From contig NZ_WNNK01000011.1 of the NCBI RefSeq assembly GCF_009724245.1, forward strand, positions 1-64,000: a DNA stretch of 64,000 nucleotides, read 5' to 3'. Below are positions 1 to 8,015 of the stretch, piece by piece. A program made the position numbers and the translations under genes. The stretch is from Pseudomonas spelaei (GTDB lineage Bacteria; Pseudomonadota; Gammaproteobacteria; Pseudomonadales; Pseudomonadaceae). The notes beneath the pieces are model-generated. The model was not told the DNA's origin. It was given only the letters and a program-made list of their open reading frames with translations, and made no database searches. How positions within the stretch are numbered: the first letter of the stretch is position 1; every line of letters begins with the position of its first letter.

Positions 1-832
1 TACCCGCCGTCATCATGCTGAATTCGGACATCCCGCCAATGCTGGCGATCAGGTTCAACGGCAGAAACACCACGTTGATCAACGTCAGCTTGCGCAGCAG
101 GTTGTTCATGCTGTTGTTCATCAAGTTACCCCGGGCATCGATCAAGCCGGAGAACACGTTGGAGTAGATTTCCGCCTGTTTGTAGCACTGGTTGTTCTCG
201 ATGATCAGGTCATCGATCAATCCCAGGGTCTCGGTGCTGAAATGCTCCTTTTCGCCATGGTTGCGCAGTCGTGTCAGCACCGCGCCATTGCTGTGCAGGG
301 CGTTGATGTAATAGATCAGGCTTTCGCTGAGGCTGAACATCTGCATCAGGTGGCGGTTGCTCATCGAGGCATTGAACTGCTGCTGTAACTCCCGGGCGAC
401 CAGCTTGATCACCTTCAGGTGGCCCAAATAGTGATGGACGTTGTTGAGCAACAGATCCAGCAGCACGTCCAGCGGCGTATGCAGTGGTCTGCGTGCGCCC
501 AGCCCGGAAAGCTGGCTATCGCCGGTGGCGATCACCAGCAGGCGGTTTTGCGAGAACAGCAATCCGCAAGACGAGACTTCAAATACCAGATTGCTGCCGC
601 CAGAGTAGTTTTCCGGACGTTTCCAGATCAGGAACAGGTTGTCGGGATGGAACTCGATGCGCGACACCTCGTCCGGGTCCAGCGCCGAGGCCAGGGCGTG
701 CTCATCGAGCTTGTAGCGTTCGCGCAGCAGTTCGCGTTCAACACGATCAGGGTTACTGAACAGCAGGATTTCGGCGCGGTCATGTTCGGTGTGATGCAAT
801 GCGCCCTCGCTCAACTCAAAGCGCTGGATCAT
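1..832 (-). CDS. CorA-family divalent cation transporter, 3' end outside window
   Basis: The first 277 codons of a CorA/ZntB-type inner-membrane cation channel (Mg2+, Co2+ or Zn2+) are present. Translation from the ATG at 832 gives a cytoplasmic domain rich in charged helices. It then enters the first transmembrane helix with the motif GGMSEFSMMT just before the window edge. That motif sits where classical CorA proteins have GMN, so the asparagine is replaced by serine; this variant is common in CorA-like proteins, so transport is likely but the ion is uncertain. The last helix and short tail lie beyond position 1. The start is 6 bases after the stop of the RimK-like gene, so the two probably form one minus-strand transcript. 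Family assignment is solid; substrate is inference. Confidence 0.85.
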   Translation of the reverse strand, partial: MIQRFELSEGALHHTEHDRAEILLFSNPDRVERELLRERYKLDEHALASALDPDEVSRIEFHPDNLFLIWKRPENYSGGSNLVFEVSSCGLLFSQNRLLVIATGDSQLSGLGARRPLHTPLDVLLDLLLNNVHHYLGHLKVIKLVARELQQQFNASMSNRHLMQMFSLSESLIYYINALHSNGAVLTRLRNHGEKEHFSTETLGLIDDLIIENNQCYKQAEIYSNVFSGLIDARGNLMNNSMNNLLRKLTLINVVFLPLNLIASIGGMSEFSMMTAG

Positions 833-838
833 GGTCGA

Positions 839-2425
839 TCACCAGACCTGGCCTTGACGTTTCAACTCCAGGCGTCGGACGAACTCTTCCAGTACCAGGG
901 AATACAAGTCGTCTTGCAGGTAGGCATCTTCAATCCCGGCATCCATATTCGGGTTGTCGTTGACTTCAATCACCACCACTTTGTCGCCGGACTGCTTCAA
1001 GTCCACACCGTACAGCCCGTCACCGATCAGGTTCGCAGTTTTCACCGCCAGCTCCACCACCGCCTTCGGAGCCTCGTGAACCGCCAGGGTGCGGCATTCT
1101 CCGTTGATGTCCTGGCCGATGGCCTTGTGGTTGTAGATCTGCCAATGGCCCTTGGACATGAAGTACTGGCAGGCAAAAATCGGCTTGCGGTTGAGCACGC
1201 CGATGCGCCAGTCGTACTCGGTGTAGAAGAACTCCTGGGCCAGCAACAGCACCGAGTGTTCGAACAGTTCGGCGGTGGCCGTCAGCAGTGCTTGCTGGCT
1301 TTCCACCTTGATCACCCCACGAGAGAAACAACCGTCAGGGATTTTCAGCACCAGGGGGAAGCCCAGGCGCTCGCCGACCCGTTCGAAATCTTCCGGTCGT
1401 TCCTTGTAGAGAATCTCGGTGGCGGGCATGCCCAGTTGATGGCTTTTCAGCAGGTCCGTCAGGTAGACCTTGTTGGTACAGCGCAGAATCGATGCAGGAT
1501 CATCCATCACCACCAGCCCTTCGCTCTCGGCTTTTTTCGCAAAGCGGTAAGTGTGGTTGTCGACACTGGTCGTCTCGCGGATCAGCAAGGCGTCGTATTC
1601 GGCCAATCGAGCGTAGTCCTTGCGCTCGATCAGCTCGACATCGATGCCCAAGCCTTTGCCGACCCGCACGAAATTTTCCAGCGCCTTGGCATTGGAAGGC
1701 GGCAACTGCTCCTGGGGATCATGAAGGATTGCCAGGTCATAACGGGCCAGTCGCCGGGAACGTGGCTGCCGCCAGATCTTGCGACTGAAGTTGTCCAGGG
1801 CATTGGCGAATTGATCTTCCTGATCGTCACGCAACTTATGCAGAACGCCGGACTTTATACCTTCAATGTGCCAACCATTGTTCTTGCGAAATTCAACTAA
1901 CAGAATCGGGCACGGAAACGCTTCAAATAACTGCCGGGCCAAATCCTGCAATGGATCAATATTGGTTCGGCCAAAATAAAGTGTCAGGGTAAAACCTTCG
2001 GTATTACTGTAAAGGTGATGACTCAAGGCTTTATCGAGGGTTTTATCCAGGTCATCCAGGGCCAGGCCATACAGGGATTTTTTCGTCAACTCACTGATGG
2101 TCCGAACCGACGGAATCACTTTGTGCCCCCGCGCCTCGGCCAGCAGCGAGCAGTAGTAGCCGTGCCCCAGGTACTTGTAGCTGCGGCACAGGTTGATCAC
2201 CTGTACCCGTTTGCCTGCCTCGTTCTCCCGGGGGTGTTCGAGGTATTCCTGGGCGGTGACAATGTCTTCACTGGGAAAGTAGGACGCCCAGTCTTCCTTG
2301 CGCTCGACAATAATCACGACTTGACTTGCACTCCTGGGAGGTGTGGAAAAATAACCGCCGGAAGTTATTGTCGCCGCCACTGTTTGCTCGGATACTTCTC
2401 GCCAATGACTTTGTACCGCTGACAT
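839..2425 (-). CDS. RimK-like ATP-grasp ligase with N-terminal RLAN-type domain
   Basis: A 528-residue protein. The first ~200 residues resemble the RimK-like ATP-grasp N-terminal (RLAN) domain. The rest is an ATP-grasp fold with a lysine-bearing KIPDGCFSRG loop, a DWRIGVLN strand and the terminal metal-binding EVNDNPNMDAG motif. ATP-grasp ligases of this class join an amino acid or peptide to a carboxyl group via an acyl-phosphate. RimK itself adds glutamates to ribosomal protein S6, but it is much shorter and lacks the N-terminal domain. The start at 2425 was chosen because the longer reading frame upstream runs into the divergent promoter space and shows no conserved sequence. The divergent neighbour is a GNAT/C39 peptidase fusion, and CorA-like follows 6 bases downstream. 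The substrate is unknown. Confidence 0.85.
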   Translation of the reverse strand: MSAVQSHWREVSEQTVAATITSGGYFSTPPRSASQVVIIVERKEDWASYFPSEDIVTAQEYLEHPRENEAGKRVQVINLCRSYKYLGHGYYCSLLAEARGHKVIPSVRTISELTKKSLYGLALDDLDKTLDKALSHHLYSNTEGFTLTLYFGRTNIDPLQDLARQLFEAFPCPILLVEFRKNNGWHIEGIKSGVLHKLRDDQEDQFANALDNFSRKIWRQPRSRRLARYDLAILHDPQEQLPPSNAKALENFVRVGKGLGIDVELIERKDYARLAEYDALLIRETTSVDNHTYRFAKKAESEGLVVMDDPASILRCTNKVYLTDLLKSHQLGMPATEILYKERPEDFERVGERLGFPLVLKIPDGCFSRGVIKVESQQALLTATAELFEHSVLLLAQEFFYTEYDWRIGVLNRKPIFACQYFMSKGHWQIYNHKAIGQDINGECRTLAVHEAPKAVVELAVKTANLIGDGLYGVDLKQSGDKVVVIEVNDNPNMDAGIEDAYLQDDLYSLVLEEFVRRLELKRQGQVW

Positions 2426-2517
2426 ATTGATTGATCCGCTAGAGAACTTGACCTTTTCTATTAAGCACGATCTTTCAGAGAAGTCCCGTTTCGTTACGCA
2501 ACTTTTACGGCGGTTAT

Positions 2518-3609
2518 ATGGCTCTTTCCTTTCGCGTTGCAACACTCGATGATTTGCCAGGACTGGTGGCATTGGAACAGCACTGTTTCACCACTGACCG
2601 GCTCTCCCCCCGCAGTTTCCAGTGGATGATCAGCCGTGCCCACGCACAGTTGCTGGTGGCCGAAAACGATGGGCAATTGCTCGGTTATGCCTTGGTGTTG
2701 TTCCACCGTGGCACGTCGCTGGCGCGCCTGTACTCCATTGCCATCGCCGAGCCTGCCCGAGGTATGGGCTTGGGCAAACAGCTACTGACCCGCATCGAAG
2801 CCTGCGCCCTGGAACACGACTGCGCCTACCTGCGCCTTGAAGTGCGTACCGACAATCCTGGCGCCATCGCGCTGTACGAACGCAATGGCTACCGGCGTTT
2901 TGCCCTGATCAACGACTATTACGAAGACCACACCGACGCCCTGCGCCTGGAAAAACGCATTCTGCAGCACCATGACGCGCGGGCCTTGAGTGTGCCCTAT
3001 TACCAGCAGACCACCGACTTCACCTGCGGCGCGGCTTGCCTGTTGATGGCCATGGGGGCCCTGGAGCCGGACCGTGTGACCCGGCGCCGTGAAGAGCTGC
3101 AGATCTGGCGCGAAGCGACCACCGTATTCATGACCGCCGGCCATGGGGGTTGCAGCCCTCAGGGCCTGGCGCTGGCCGCATGGCGCCGGGGTTTTCGGGT
3201 GCGCATGCAAGTGAATGTCCGTGGGCCGCTGTTTCTCGATGGCGTGCGTGATCAGCATAAAAAAGACGTCATGCGCCTGGTGCATGAGGCTTTTGAAGAA
3301 GAACTGGCCGGCAGCGACGTTGAGCAGGTTCTCGGTGGGCCGCTGGACCTGGTGCAGCTATTGAACGATGGAGGCCAGCCACTGGTGCTGATCAGCAGCT
3401 ATCGGTTGACGCGCTCCAAGTCACCGCATTGGGTAATCGTGACGGATTGCGATGAGGAGTTTGTCTACCTGCATGATCCGGACGTGGACCACAGCCAGCA
3501 TCGCCAACCCATGGACTGCCAGCATCTGCCGGTCAGCCATGGGGAGTTCGAGCGAATGTGCCGGTTTGGCAATAACAAGCTGCGGGCGGCGGTGGTGGTG
3601 TACGGGTAA
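2518..3609 (+). CDS. GNAT acetyltransferase fused to C39-like cysteine peptidase
   Basis: A 363-residue two-domain protein. Residues 1-150 form a RimI-like GNAT domain with the acetyl-CoA pyrophosphate loop RGMGLG at 81-86. Residues ~158-363 form a papain-fold C39-like peptidase: QTTDFTCGAA places the probable nucleophile at Cys170, SPHWVIV gives His304, and LHDPD gives Asp320. C39 peptidases normally cut after double-glycine leaders in bacteriocin export. Here there is no ABC transporter, so the domain may trim or transfer a small peptide instead. The gene starts 92 bases from the divergent RimK-like ligase, and this pairing of ATP-grasp, GNAT and peptidase suggests a shared peptide-modification pathway. 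Domain calls are firm; the joint role is inference. Confidence 0.88.
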   Translation: MALSFRVATLDDLPGLVALEQHCFTTDRLSPRSFQWMISRAHAQLLVAENDGQLLGYALVLFHRGTSLARLYSIAIAEPARGMGLGKQLLTRIEACALEHDCAYLRLEVRTDNPGAIALYERNGYRRFALINDYYEDHTDALRLEKRILQHHDARALSVPYYQQTTDFTCGAACLLMAMGALEPDRVTRRREELQIWREATTVFMTAGHGGCSPQGLALAAWRRGFRVRMQVNVRGPLFLDGVRDQHKKDVMRLVHEAFEEELAGSDVEQVLGGPLDLVQLLNDGGQPLVLISSYRLTRSKSPHWVIVTDCDEEFVYLHDPDVDHSQHRQPMDCQHLPVSHGEFERMCRFGNNKLRAAVVVYG

Positions 3610-3620
3610 GGCAATGCCCC

Positions 3621-3671
3621 CTACGACGGCTGCGCCGCCGATCGCAGCCTCGCAGGCTCGGCAGCGGCTAC
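3621..3671. repeat. REP-type repeat overlapping the end of sfnG
   Basis: Read on the minus strand, this segment begins GTAGCCGCTGCCGAG and contains GAGGCTGCGATCG. It matches one arm of the inverted repeat at 58913-59016 (GTAGCCGCTGTCGAGG...GAGGCTGCGAT). It encodes the last residues of SfnG and supplies its stop codon. Confidence 0.7.
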
Positions 3672-4745
3672 AACGGCCTTGGCCTCCAACTCCCGCACCA
3701 GTGGGAGCACGCGCTTGCCGAAGTATTCCACCTCCTCCTGGAAATGCAGGAACCCCGCCAGCACCAGGTCCACACCCACGGCTTTCAGGGCGACGATACG
3801 TTCGGCAATCTGTTGCGGAGTGCCGATCAAGTTGGTCTTGAAACCGTCGTTGTACTGCACCAGGTCTTCAAAGCTGGACTTGGCCCAGTTGCCCTCGCCT
3901 TCCGGTGAGGCTTTGCCGGCCTGCCTGGCTGCGTCACCAAAGGCATTGACCGCTTCCGGATCGGCCTTGTCGATGATTTCCGCCAGCACGGCGCGGGCTT
4001 CTTCCTCGGTGTCGCGGGCGATGATAAAAGCGTTCACTCCAACCTTCACCGAGTGGTTGTTCGCCGCCGCCTTGGCACGGATGTCATCGACCTGAGCCTT
4101 GATGCCTTCCGGGGTGTTGCCATTGGTGAAGTACCAGTCCGAGACCCGTGCAGCCATATCCCGCGCGGCTCTGGAACTGCCGCCCTGGAAGATCTCCGGA
4201 TGGGGCTCGCCCAAGGGCTTGGGCTTGAGGCTGTAGTTGTTGAAGCGGTAGAAGTCGCCCTTGAAGGTAAAGTTGTCCTGGGTCCAGATGCCTTTGAGGA
4301 CGCGAATAAACTCTTCGGAACGGCGATAGCGCTCGTCATGCTCCAGCCAGTGCTCACCGATGGCATGGAACTCACCCTTGAACCAGCCGCTGACGATATT
4401 CACGGCAATACGGCCATTGGTCAGTTGGTCGATGGTCGCCAATTGCTTGGCCGCCAGCGCAGGTTGCCACGGCCCTGGCAGGATCGCGGCGATGACTTTC
4501 AGTTTGGTGGTGGACGCCAATAGCGCATGGCTGAACGCGACGGACTCATGCTGGTATTCGGCGCCATAACCGGCAGTGAAACGGATCTGAGTCAGGGCAT
4601 ATTCAAAACCGGCCGCTTCGGCCAGTTGTGCCAGTTTGCGGTTGTAGTCGATACCCCAGCTGGTGCGCTGTTCGATCTTGCTCACCACCAGCCCACCGCT
4701 GACGTTGGGTACCCAATAGGCAAATTTGACGGCTTGCTGGCTCAT
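3621..4745 (-). CDS. sfnG: dimethylsulfone monooxygenase SfnG
   Basis: A 374-residue FMNH2-dependent luciferase-fold monooxygenase. It converts dimethylsulfone to methanesulfinate so that its sulfur can be used under sulfate limitation. The N-terminus (KFAYWVPNVSGGLVVSKIEQ) and the NIVSGWFKGEF and FQGGSSRAARDMAA segments are characteristic of SfnG. The ATG at 4745 was chosen because AGAGGT lies just upstream and because the sequence before it is not conserved in this family. A sigma-54 promoter at 4784-4800 points at it, fitting the known SfnR/sigma-54 control of sfnG in Pseudomonas. The reductase partner (SfnF/SfnE type) is not in the window. The C-terminal ~17 codons come from a REP-like element, so the tail differs from ordinary SfnG. 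Confidence 0.93.
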   Translation of the reverse strand: MSQQAVKFAYWVPNVSGGLVVSKIEQRTSWGIDYNRKLAQLAEAAGFEYALTQIRFTAGYGAEYQHESVAFSHALLASTTKLKVIAAILPGPWQPALAAKQLATIDQLTNGRIAVNIVSGWFKGEFHAIGEHWLEHDERYRRSEEFIRVLKGIWTQDNFTFKGDFYRFNNYSLKPKPLGEPHPEIFQGGSSRAARDMAARVSDWYFTNGNTPEGIKAQVDDIRAKAAANNHSVKVGVNAFIIARDTEEEARAVLAEIIDKADPEAVNAFGDAARQAGKASPEGEGNWAKSSFEDLVQYNDGFKTNLIGTPQQIAERIVALKAVGVDLVLAGFLHFQEEVEYFGKRVLPLVRELEAKAVVAAAEPARLRSAAQPS

Positions 4746-4783
4746 TGAGCGATACCTCTGGACAGGGGATGTACCGCTGATGG

Positions 4784-4800
4784 AGCAGCAAGCGTGCCAG
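4784..4800 (-). promoter_or_regulatory. sigma-54 (-24/-12) promoter of sfnG
   Basis: On the minus strand the sequence reads TGGCACGCTTGCTGCT, with GG at 4798-4797 and GC at 4786-4785 separated by exactly 10 bases. This matches the consensus TGGCACG-N4-TTGCW except for one base. The predicted start near 4773 leaves a leader of about 28 bases containing the AGAGGT ribosome site. Confidence 0.8.
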
Positions 4801-4899
4801 TGAATCCCAAAGCCCCGTACCAAAGGGCTCCGGGAGGAGTTCGCGGGTAAAAATGCCTGGCTGTTGGCTGTTGCGGATCCTGAAGGTTTGTTGGATCAC

Positions 4900-4915
4900 T
4901 GTTGGTGGAGCAACA
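4900..4915. promoter_or_regulatory. candidate enhancer-binding-protein site (TGTTG-N6-CAACA)
   Basis: An inverted repeat, TGTTG-GTGGAG-CAACA, lies between the two divergent sigma-54 promoters, about 42 bases from the nearer and 100 from the farther. Sigma-54 promoters need an upstream activator site, and SfnR is the known activator for sfn genes. The assignment to SfnR is inference. Confidence 0.4.
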
Positions 4916-4955
4916 CTCGCCACAAGCCCCGCCCAGGAAACACAGGGGTTATCCC

Positions 4956-4972
4956 TCGGCACGGACTCTGCA
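4956..4972 (+). promoter_or_regulatory. sigma-54 (-24/-12) promoter of the SfnB/SfnC-like gene
   Basis: The sequence TCGGCACGGACTCTGCA has GG at 4958-4959 and GC at 4970-4971 with exactly 10 bases between. It fits GGCACG-N4-YTGCA. The expected start near 4983 leaves a leader of about 30 bases holding the AAGGAG ribosome site of the gene at 5013. Confidence 0.75.
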
Positions 4973-5012
4973 ATGGTCTTGGCAATGCCCCCCCTTCCAA
5001 GGAGCCGTAACC

Positions 5013-6251
5013 ATGACCGAGCATCATGTCATCAACCCGCTGTCCACCGGCGTCGACTACCAGACCCTGGCCGAGCGCTTCCGCCCCCTCTTTCAACGCA
5101 TCGCCTCTGGCGCCGTGGCGCGCGAACAAACCCGCGCCCTGCCCTTCGAACCGATCCAGTGGCTCAAGGAAGCCGGTTTCGGCGCCGTACGAGTGCCGGT
5201 GGAATACGGCGGCGGCGGCGCCTCCCTGCCCCAACTGTTTGAGCTGCTGATCGAGTTGGCTGAAGCCGACTCCAATGTGCCCCAGGCCTTGCGCGGGCAC
5301 TTCGCGTTCGCCGAGGACCGTTTGAATGCCACACCAGGGGCCGCGCGGGACCTGTGGTTCAAGCGTTTTGTCGACGGCGACATCGTTGGCTGCGCCTGGA
5401 CCGAAATCGGCAACGTGGCCATCGGCGACGTCGTCACCAAGGTCAGCCCCGACGGTGACAAGTGGAAACTCAACGGTGAAAAGTTCTACAGCACCGGCAG
5501 CATTTTTTCCGATTGGATCGATGTCTACGCTCAACGCAGCGACACCGGCGCCGACGTGATTGCCGCTACCCGCACCCGCCAGCCAGGTGTTGTGCAAAGC
5601 GATGACTGGGACGGTTTTGGCCAGCGCACCACCGGCAGCGGCACGTCACGGTTCAACGACGCCGTGGTGGAAGCCGACAACCTGATCGACTTTGCAACAC
5701 GGTTCAAATACCAGACAGCGTTTTACCAACTGGTGTTGCTGGCGACCTTGGCGGGTATCGGTCGTGCGGCGCTCAATGATGTGGCCCATCAGGTCCGTGT
5801 GCGTAAACGTATCTACAGCCACGGCAATGCCGCACATGTGAGCCAGGATGCGCAGATTCAGCAGGTGGTCGGGGAAGTGGCAGCACTGGTGTATGCCGCC
5901 GAGGCCGGTGCGATAAAAGCCGCATACCCTGCACAGCGGGCCTACCTGGCGCGGTTTGGCGGGGACGATGCCGTCGAGCACGAAGCAAACGTGGCGGCCG
6001 AAATCGAGTCGGCCAAAGCCCAGGTGGTCGTGTCTGAACTGATCCAGCGGGCCACGAGTGAGTTGTTCAACGCGTTGGGCGCCTCGGATGTTCGCGAGGG
6101 CAAATCCCTCGACCGGCACTGGCGCAACGCGCGGACGGTGTCATCGCATAATCCGGTGATCTACAAGGCACGAATTGTCGGGGATTGGGTGATCAATGGG
6201 GTCGAGCCACCCTTTGTCTGGCAGATTGGCAATGGGCCAGCGAAGAGTTAA
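5013..6251 (+). CDS. acyl-CoA dehydrogenase-like flavin monooxygenase (SfnB/SfnC/DszC-like)
   Basis: A 412-residue protein of the acyl-CoA dehydrogenase fold. It shows the N-terminal helical domain, the mid beta-domain (WTEIGNV, LNGEKFYSTGSIFSDW) and a C-terminal helical domain ending in a DRHWRNARTVSSHNP motif, which is typical of DszC-like and sulfur-acquisition monooxygenases rather than true beta-oxidation enzymes. These use reduced flavin and O2 on organosulfur substrates. The ATG at 5013 has AAGGAG 8 bases upstream; a longer in-frame reading from 4902 would swallow the sigma-54 promoter. Divergent sfnG and matched sigma-54 promoters place it in organosulfur scavenging. Whether it is SfnB, SfnC or a new relative cannot be settled from sequence alone. 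Confidence 0.8.
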   Translation: MTEHHVINPLSTGVDYQTLAERFRPLFQRIASGAVAREQTRALPFEPIQWLKEAGFGAVRVPVEYGGGGASLPQLFELLIELAEADSNVPQALRGHFAFAEDRLNATPGAARDLWFKRFVDGDIVGCAWTEIGNVAIGDVVTKVSPDGDKWKLNGEKFYSTGSIFSDWIDVYAQRSDTGADVIAATRTRQPGVVQSDDWDGFGQRTTGSGTSRFNDAVVEADNLIDFATRFKYQTAFYQLVLLATLAGIGRAALNDVAHQVRVRKRIYSHGNAAHVSQDAQIQQVVGEVAALVYAAEAGAIKAAYPAQRAYLARFGGDDAVEHEANVAAEIESAKAQVVVSELIQRATSELFNALGASDVREGKSLDRHWRNARTVSSHNPVIYKARIVGDWVINGVEPPFVWQIGNGPAKS

Positions 6252-6276
6252 GCATTTGCAGTGAATTCAAGGCCCT

Positions 6277-6345
6277 CATCGCGGGCAAGCCCGGCTCCCA
6301 CAGGTGAATGCATTCCAAATGTGGGAGCCGGGCTTGCCCGCGATG
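6277..6345. repeat. REP inverted repeat (REPIN-like)
   Basis: Two perfectly complementary 26-base arms (6277-6302 and 6320-6345) flank a 17-base spacer. The core is GTGGGAGCCGGGCTTGCCCG, a common Pseudomonas fluorescens REP sequence. It lies between the monooxygenase gene and the TSUP gene and may act as a transcript end. Confidence 0.9.
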
Positions 6346-6428
6346 GGGTCGCCGCAGGATCAGGTTATGGGTAAGATATCGACCTTTCGCGCAGCCCCTT
6401 TCTGCGCCCGCCGAATTAAGTCGATCCC

Positions 6429-7208
6429 ATGCCCTTCGAACTCAGCGTTGACCTCACCACCCTGGCCATACTGGCCTTCGTCGCGTTTATCGCCGGTTTC
6501 ATCGATGCCATTGCCGGCGGCGGTGGCTTGCTGACCACCCCGGCACTGCTGACCGCCGGTATGCCGCCTCATCTGGTACTGGGCACCAATAAACTCAGCT
6601 CGACGTTCGGTTCGGCCACCGCCAGCTTTACCTTCTACCGGCGCAAGCTGTTCCATCCAAGGCAGTGGGTGCATGCCATCGTCGGCACCTTGATCGGTGC
6701 ACTTACCGGGGCCATCGTCGCCCACTACCTGCCCGCCGAAACCCTGAACAAGATGCTGCCGGTGATTGTCTTCGGCTGCGGCCTGTACCTGCTGTTCGGC
6801 GGTACGCCCAAGGCTGCGCTGGATAACGATGCGCCGATCAAGAAGAAATGGCAGTCGACCCAAGGCTTCGGCCTGGGCTTCTACGATGGCGTCGCCGGGC
6901 CCGGTACCGGCGCGTTCTGGACCGTCAGCACGATGCTGCTGCACCCCATCGACCTGGTAAAGGCCAGCGGCGTGGCGCGCAGCATGAACTTCGTCAGCAA
7001 CGCAGCCGCGCTGTCGGTGTTCATCTTCAACGGCTCGGTGGATTGGATCGTCGGCCTGTGCATGGGCTTTTCGGTGATGGTGGGCGCGTTCTTTGGCGCA
7101 CGCAGCGCAATCAGCGGCGGCGCCAAATTCATTCGCCCGGTGTTTATCACCGTGGTCCTGGGCCTGACGGTGCGCCTAGCCTGGCAGCACTGGTTCAACG
7201 TGACCTAA
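6429..7208 (+). CDS. TSUP-family membrane exporter (YfcA/TauE-like)
   Basis: A 259-residue polytopic membrane protein with seven or eight hydrophobic helices. It carries two glycine-rich repeats typical of the TauE/SafE (TSUP) family: [15 protein letters not shown] near residues 24-38 and [15 protein letters not shown] near 154-168, with GTNKLSS after the first. Family members export sulfite, sulfoacetate or other small anions; E. coli YfcA is close in architecture and has no proven substrate. It lies downstream of two organosulfur genes but is separated from them by a REP element, so a sulfite-efflux role is only suggested by context. Its last 33 bases overlap the convergent nudC gene. Confidence 0.88.
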   Translation: MPFELSVDLTTLAILAFVAFIAGFIDAIAGGGGLLTTPALLTAGMPPHLVLGTNKLSSTFGSATASFTFYRRKLFHPRQWVHAIVGTLIGALTGAIVAHYLPAETLNKMLPVIVFGCGLYLLFGGTPKAALDNDAPIKKKWQSTQGFGLGFYDGVAGPGTGAFWTVSTMLLHPIDLVKASGVARSMNFVSNAAALSVFIFNGSVDWIVGLCMGFSVMVGAFFGARSAISGGAKFIRPVFITVVLGLTVRLAWQHWFNVT

Positions 7209-8009
7209 GCGAGGGGCCAGGTAGAGATCGATCAGGTAGCGGGCAATCGAGCGTGACGCCGGCAATGGCGGCAACTCATGGATGTTGAACCACTGCGCAT
7301 CTTCGATCTCGTCGGCTTGAGGCACGATATCGCCGCCGGCGTATTCGGCGTGAAACCCCAGCATCATCGAGTGCGGGAACGGCCAGCACTGGCTGCCCAT
7401 GTACTGGATGTTCTTCACCTCAACCTGCACTTCCTCACGCACCTCGCGAATCAGGCAGTCTTCGGCGGACTCTCCCGGCTCGGCAAACCCGGCCAGGGTG
7501 CTGTAGACCCCAGTGACGAAGCGCGGCGAACGGGCCAGCAGAATCTCATCGCCCCGGGTCACCAGCACGATCATGCTCGGTGAAATTCGCGGGTAACTGC
7601 GCAGGTCACACGCCTGGCAGAACATCGCCCGTTCCCGTGGCACCTGGACCATGGCTTGGCCGCAACTGCCACAAAAACGGTGCTCACGGGCCCAGGTACC
7701 GATTTGCGCGGCATACCCCAGCACTTTGTACAGCGTGTGATCGCCCTGCAGCATGAAGCCACGCAGCCCCTGCCAACTGCAGCCCGGCAGGTCACCGGCG
7801 GAGTTGAGCTCCAGCAGGTACACCGGTTCCCCGTCCAGATGACCAATGCCATGTTCGGCGAACACCGAAATATCCTGGCGCTTGAGCCACTCCCGAGGGA
7901 ACAGCGGCCCGTTGTCGTCCCGCAAAAAGCCGTCGCGGCTACGGGCCACGGCCCAGCCGCCAGGGGTTTCATTGTCCAGCAACGTCGTGGTTATCCAGCC
8001 TGGAGTCAT
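7176..8009 (-). CDS. nudC: NAD+ diphosphatase NudC
   Basis: A 277-residue Nudix hydrolase that cleaves NAD(H) to NMN(H) and AMP and removes NAD caps from RNA. Visible features are a four-cysteine zinc site (Cys113, Cys116, Cys131, Cys134), the Nudix box from about residue 174 (GFAEPGE...REVREEVQV) and the NudC-specific SQxWPFPxS motif at 206-214. In that motif the usual proline after Q is cysteine (SQCWPFPHS), a small departure. The start at 8009 is 6 bases after the dienoyl-CoA isomerase stop, so the two genes are likely co-transcribed. The 3' end overlaps the convergent TSUP gene by 33 bases. Confidence 0.95.
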   Translation of the reverse strand: MTPGWITTTLLDNETPGGWAVARSRDGFLRDDNGPLFPREWLKRQDISVFAEHGIGHLDGEPVYLLELNSAGDLPGCSWQGLRGFMLQGDHTLYKVLGYAAQIGTWAREHRFCGSCGQAMVQVPRERAMFCQACDLRSYPRISPSMIVLVTRGDEILLARSPRFVTGVYSTLAGFAEPGESAEDCLIREVREEVQVEVKNIQYMGSQCWPFPHSMMLGFHAEYAGGDIVPQADEIEDAQWFNIHELPPLPASRSIARYLIDLYLAPRLGHVEPVLPG

Positions 8010-8015
8010 GTTCAG

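Noticed and set aside
419..1900. 493-residue plus-strand frame opposite the CorA-like and RimK-like genes
   Set aside because: It overlaps two well-supported minus-strand genes with strong family motifs, and its own translation has no recognisable domain; a shadow of GC-rich coding DNA.
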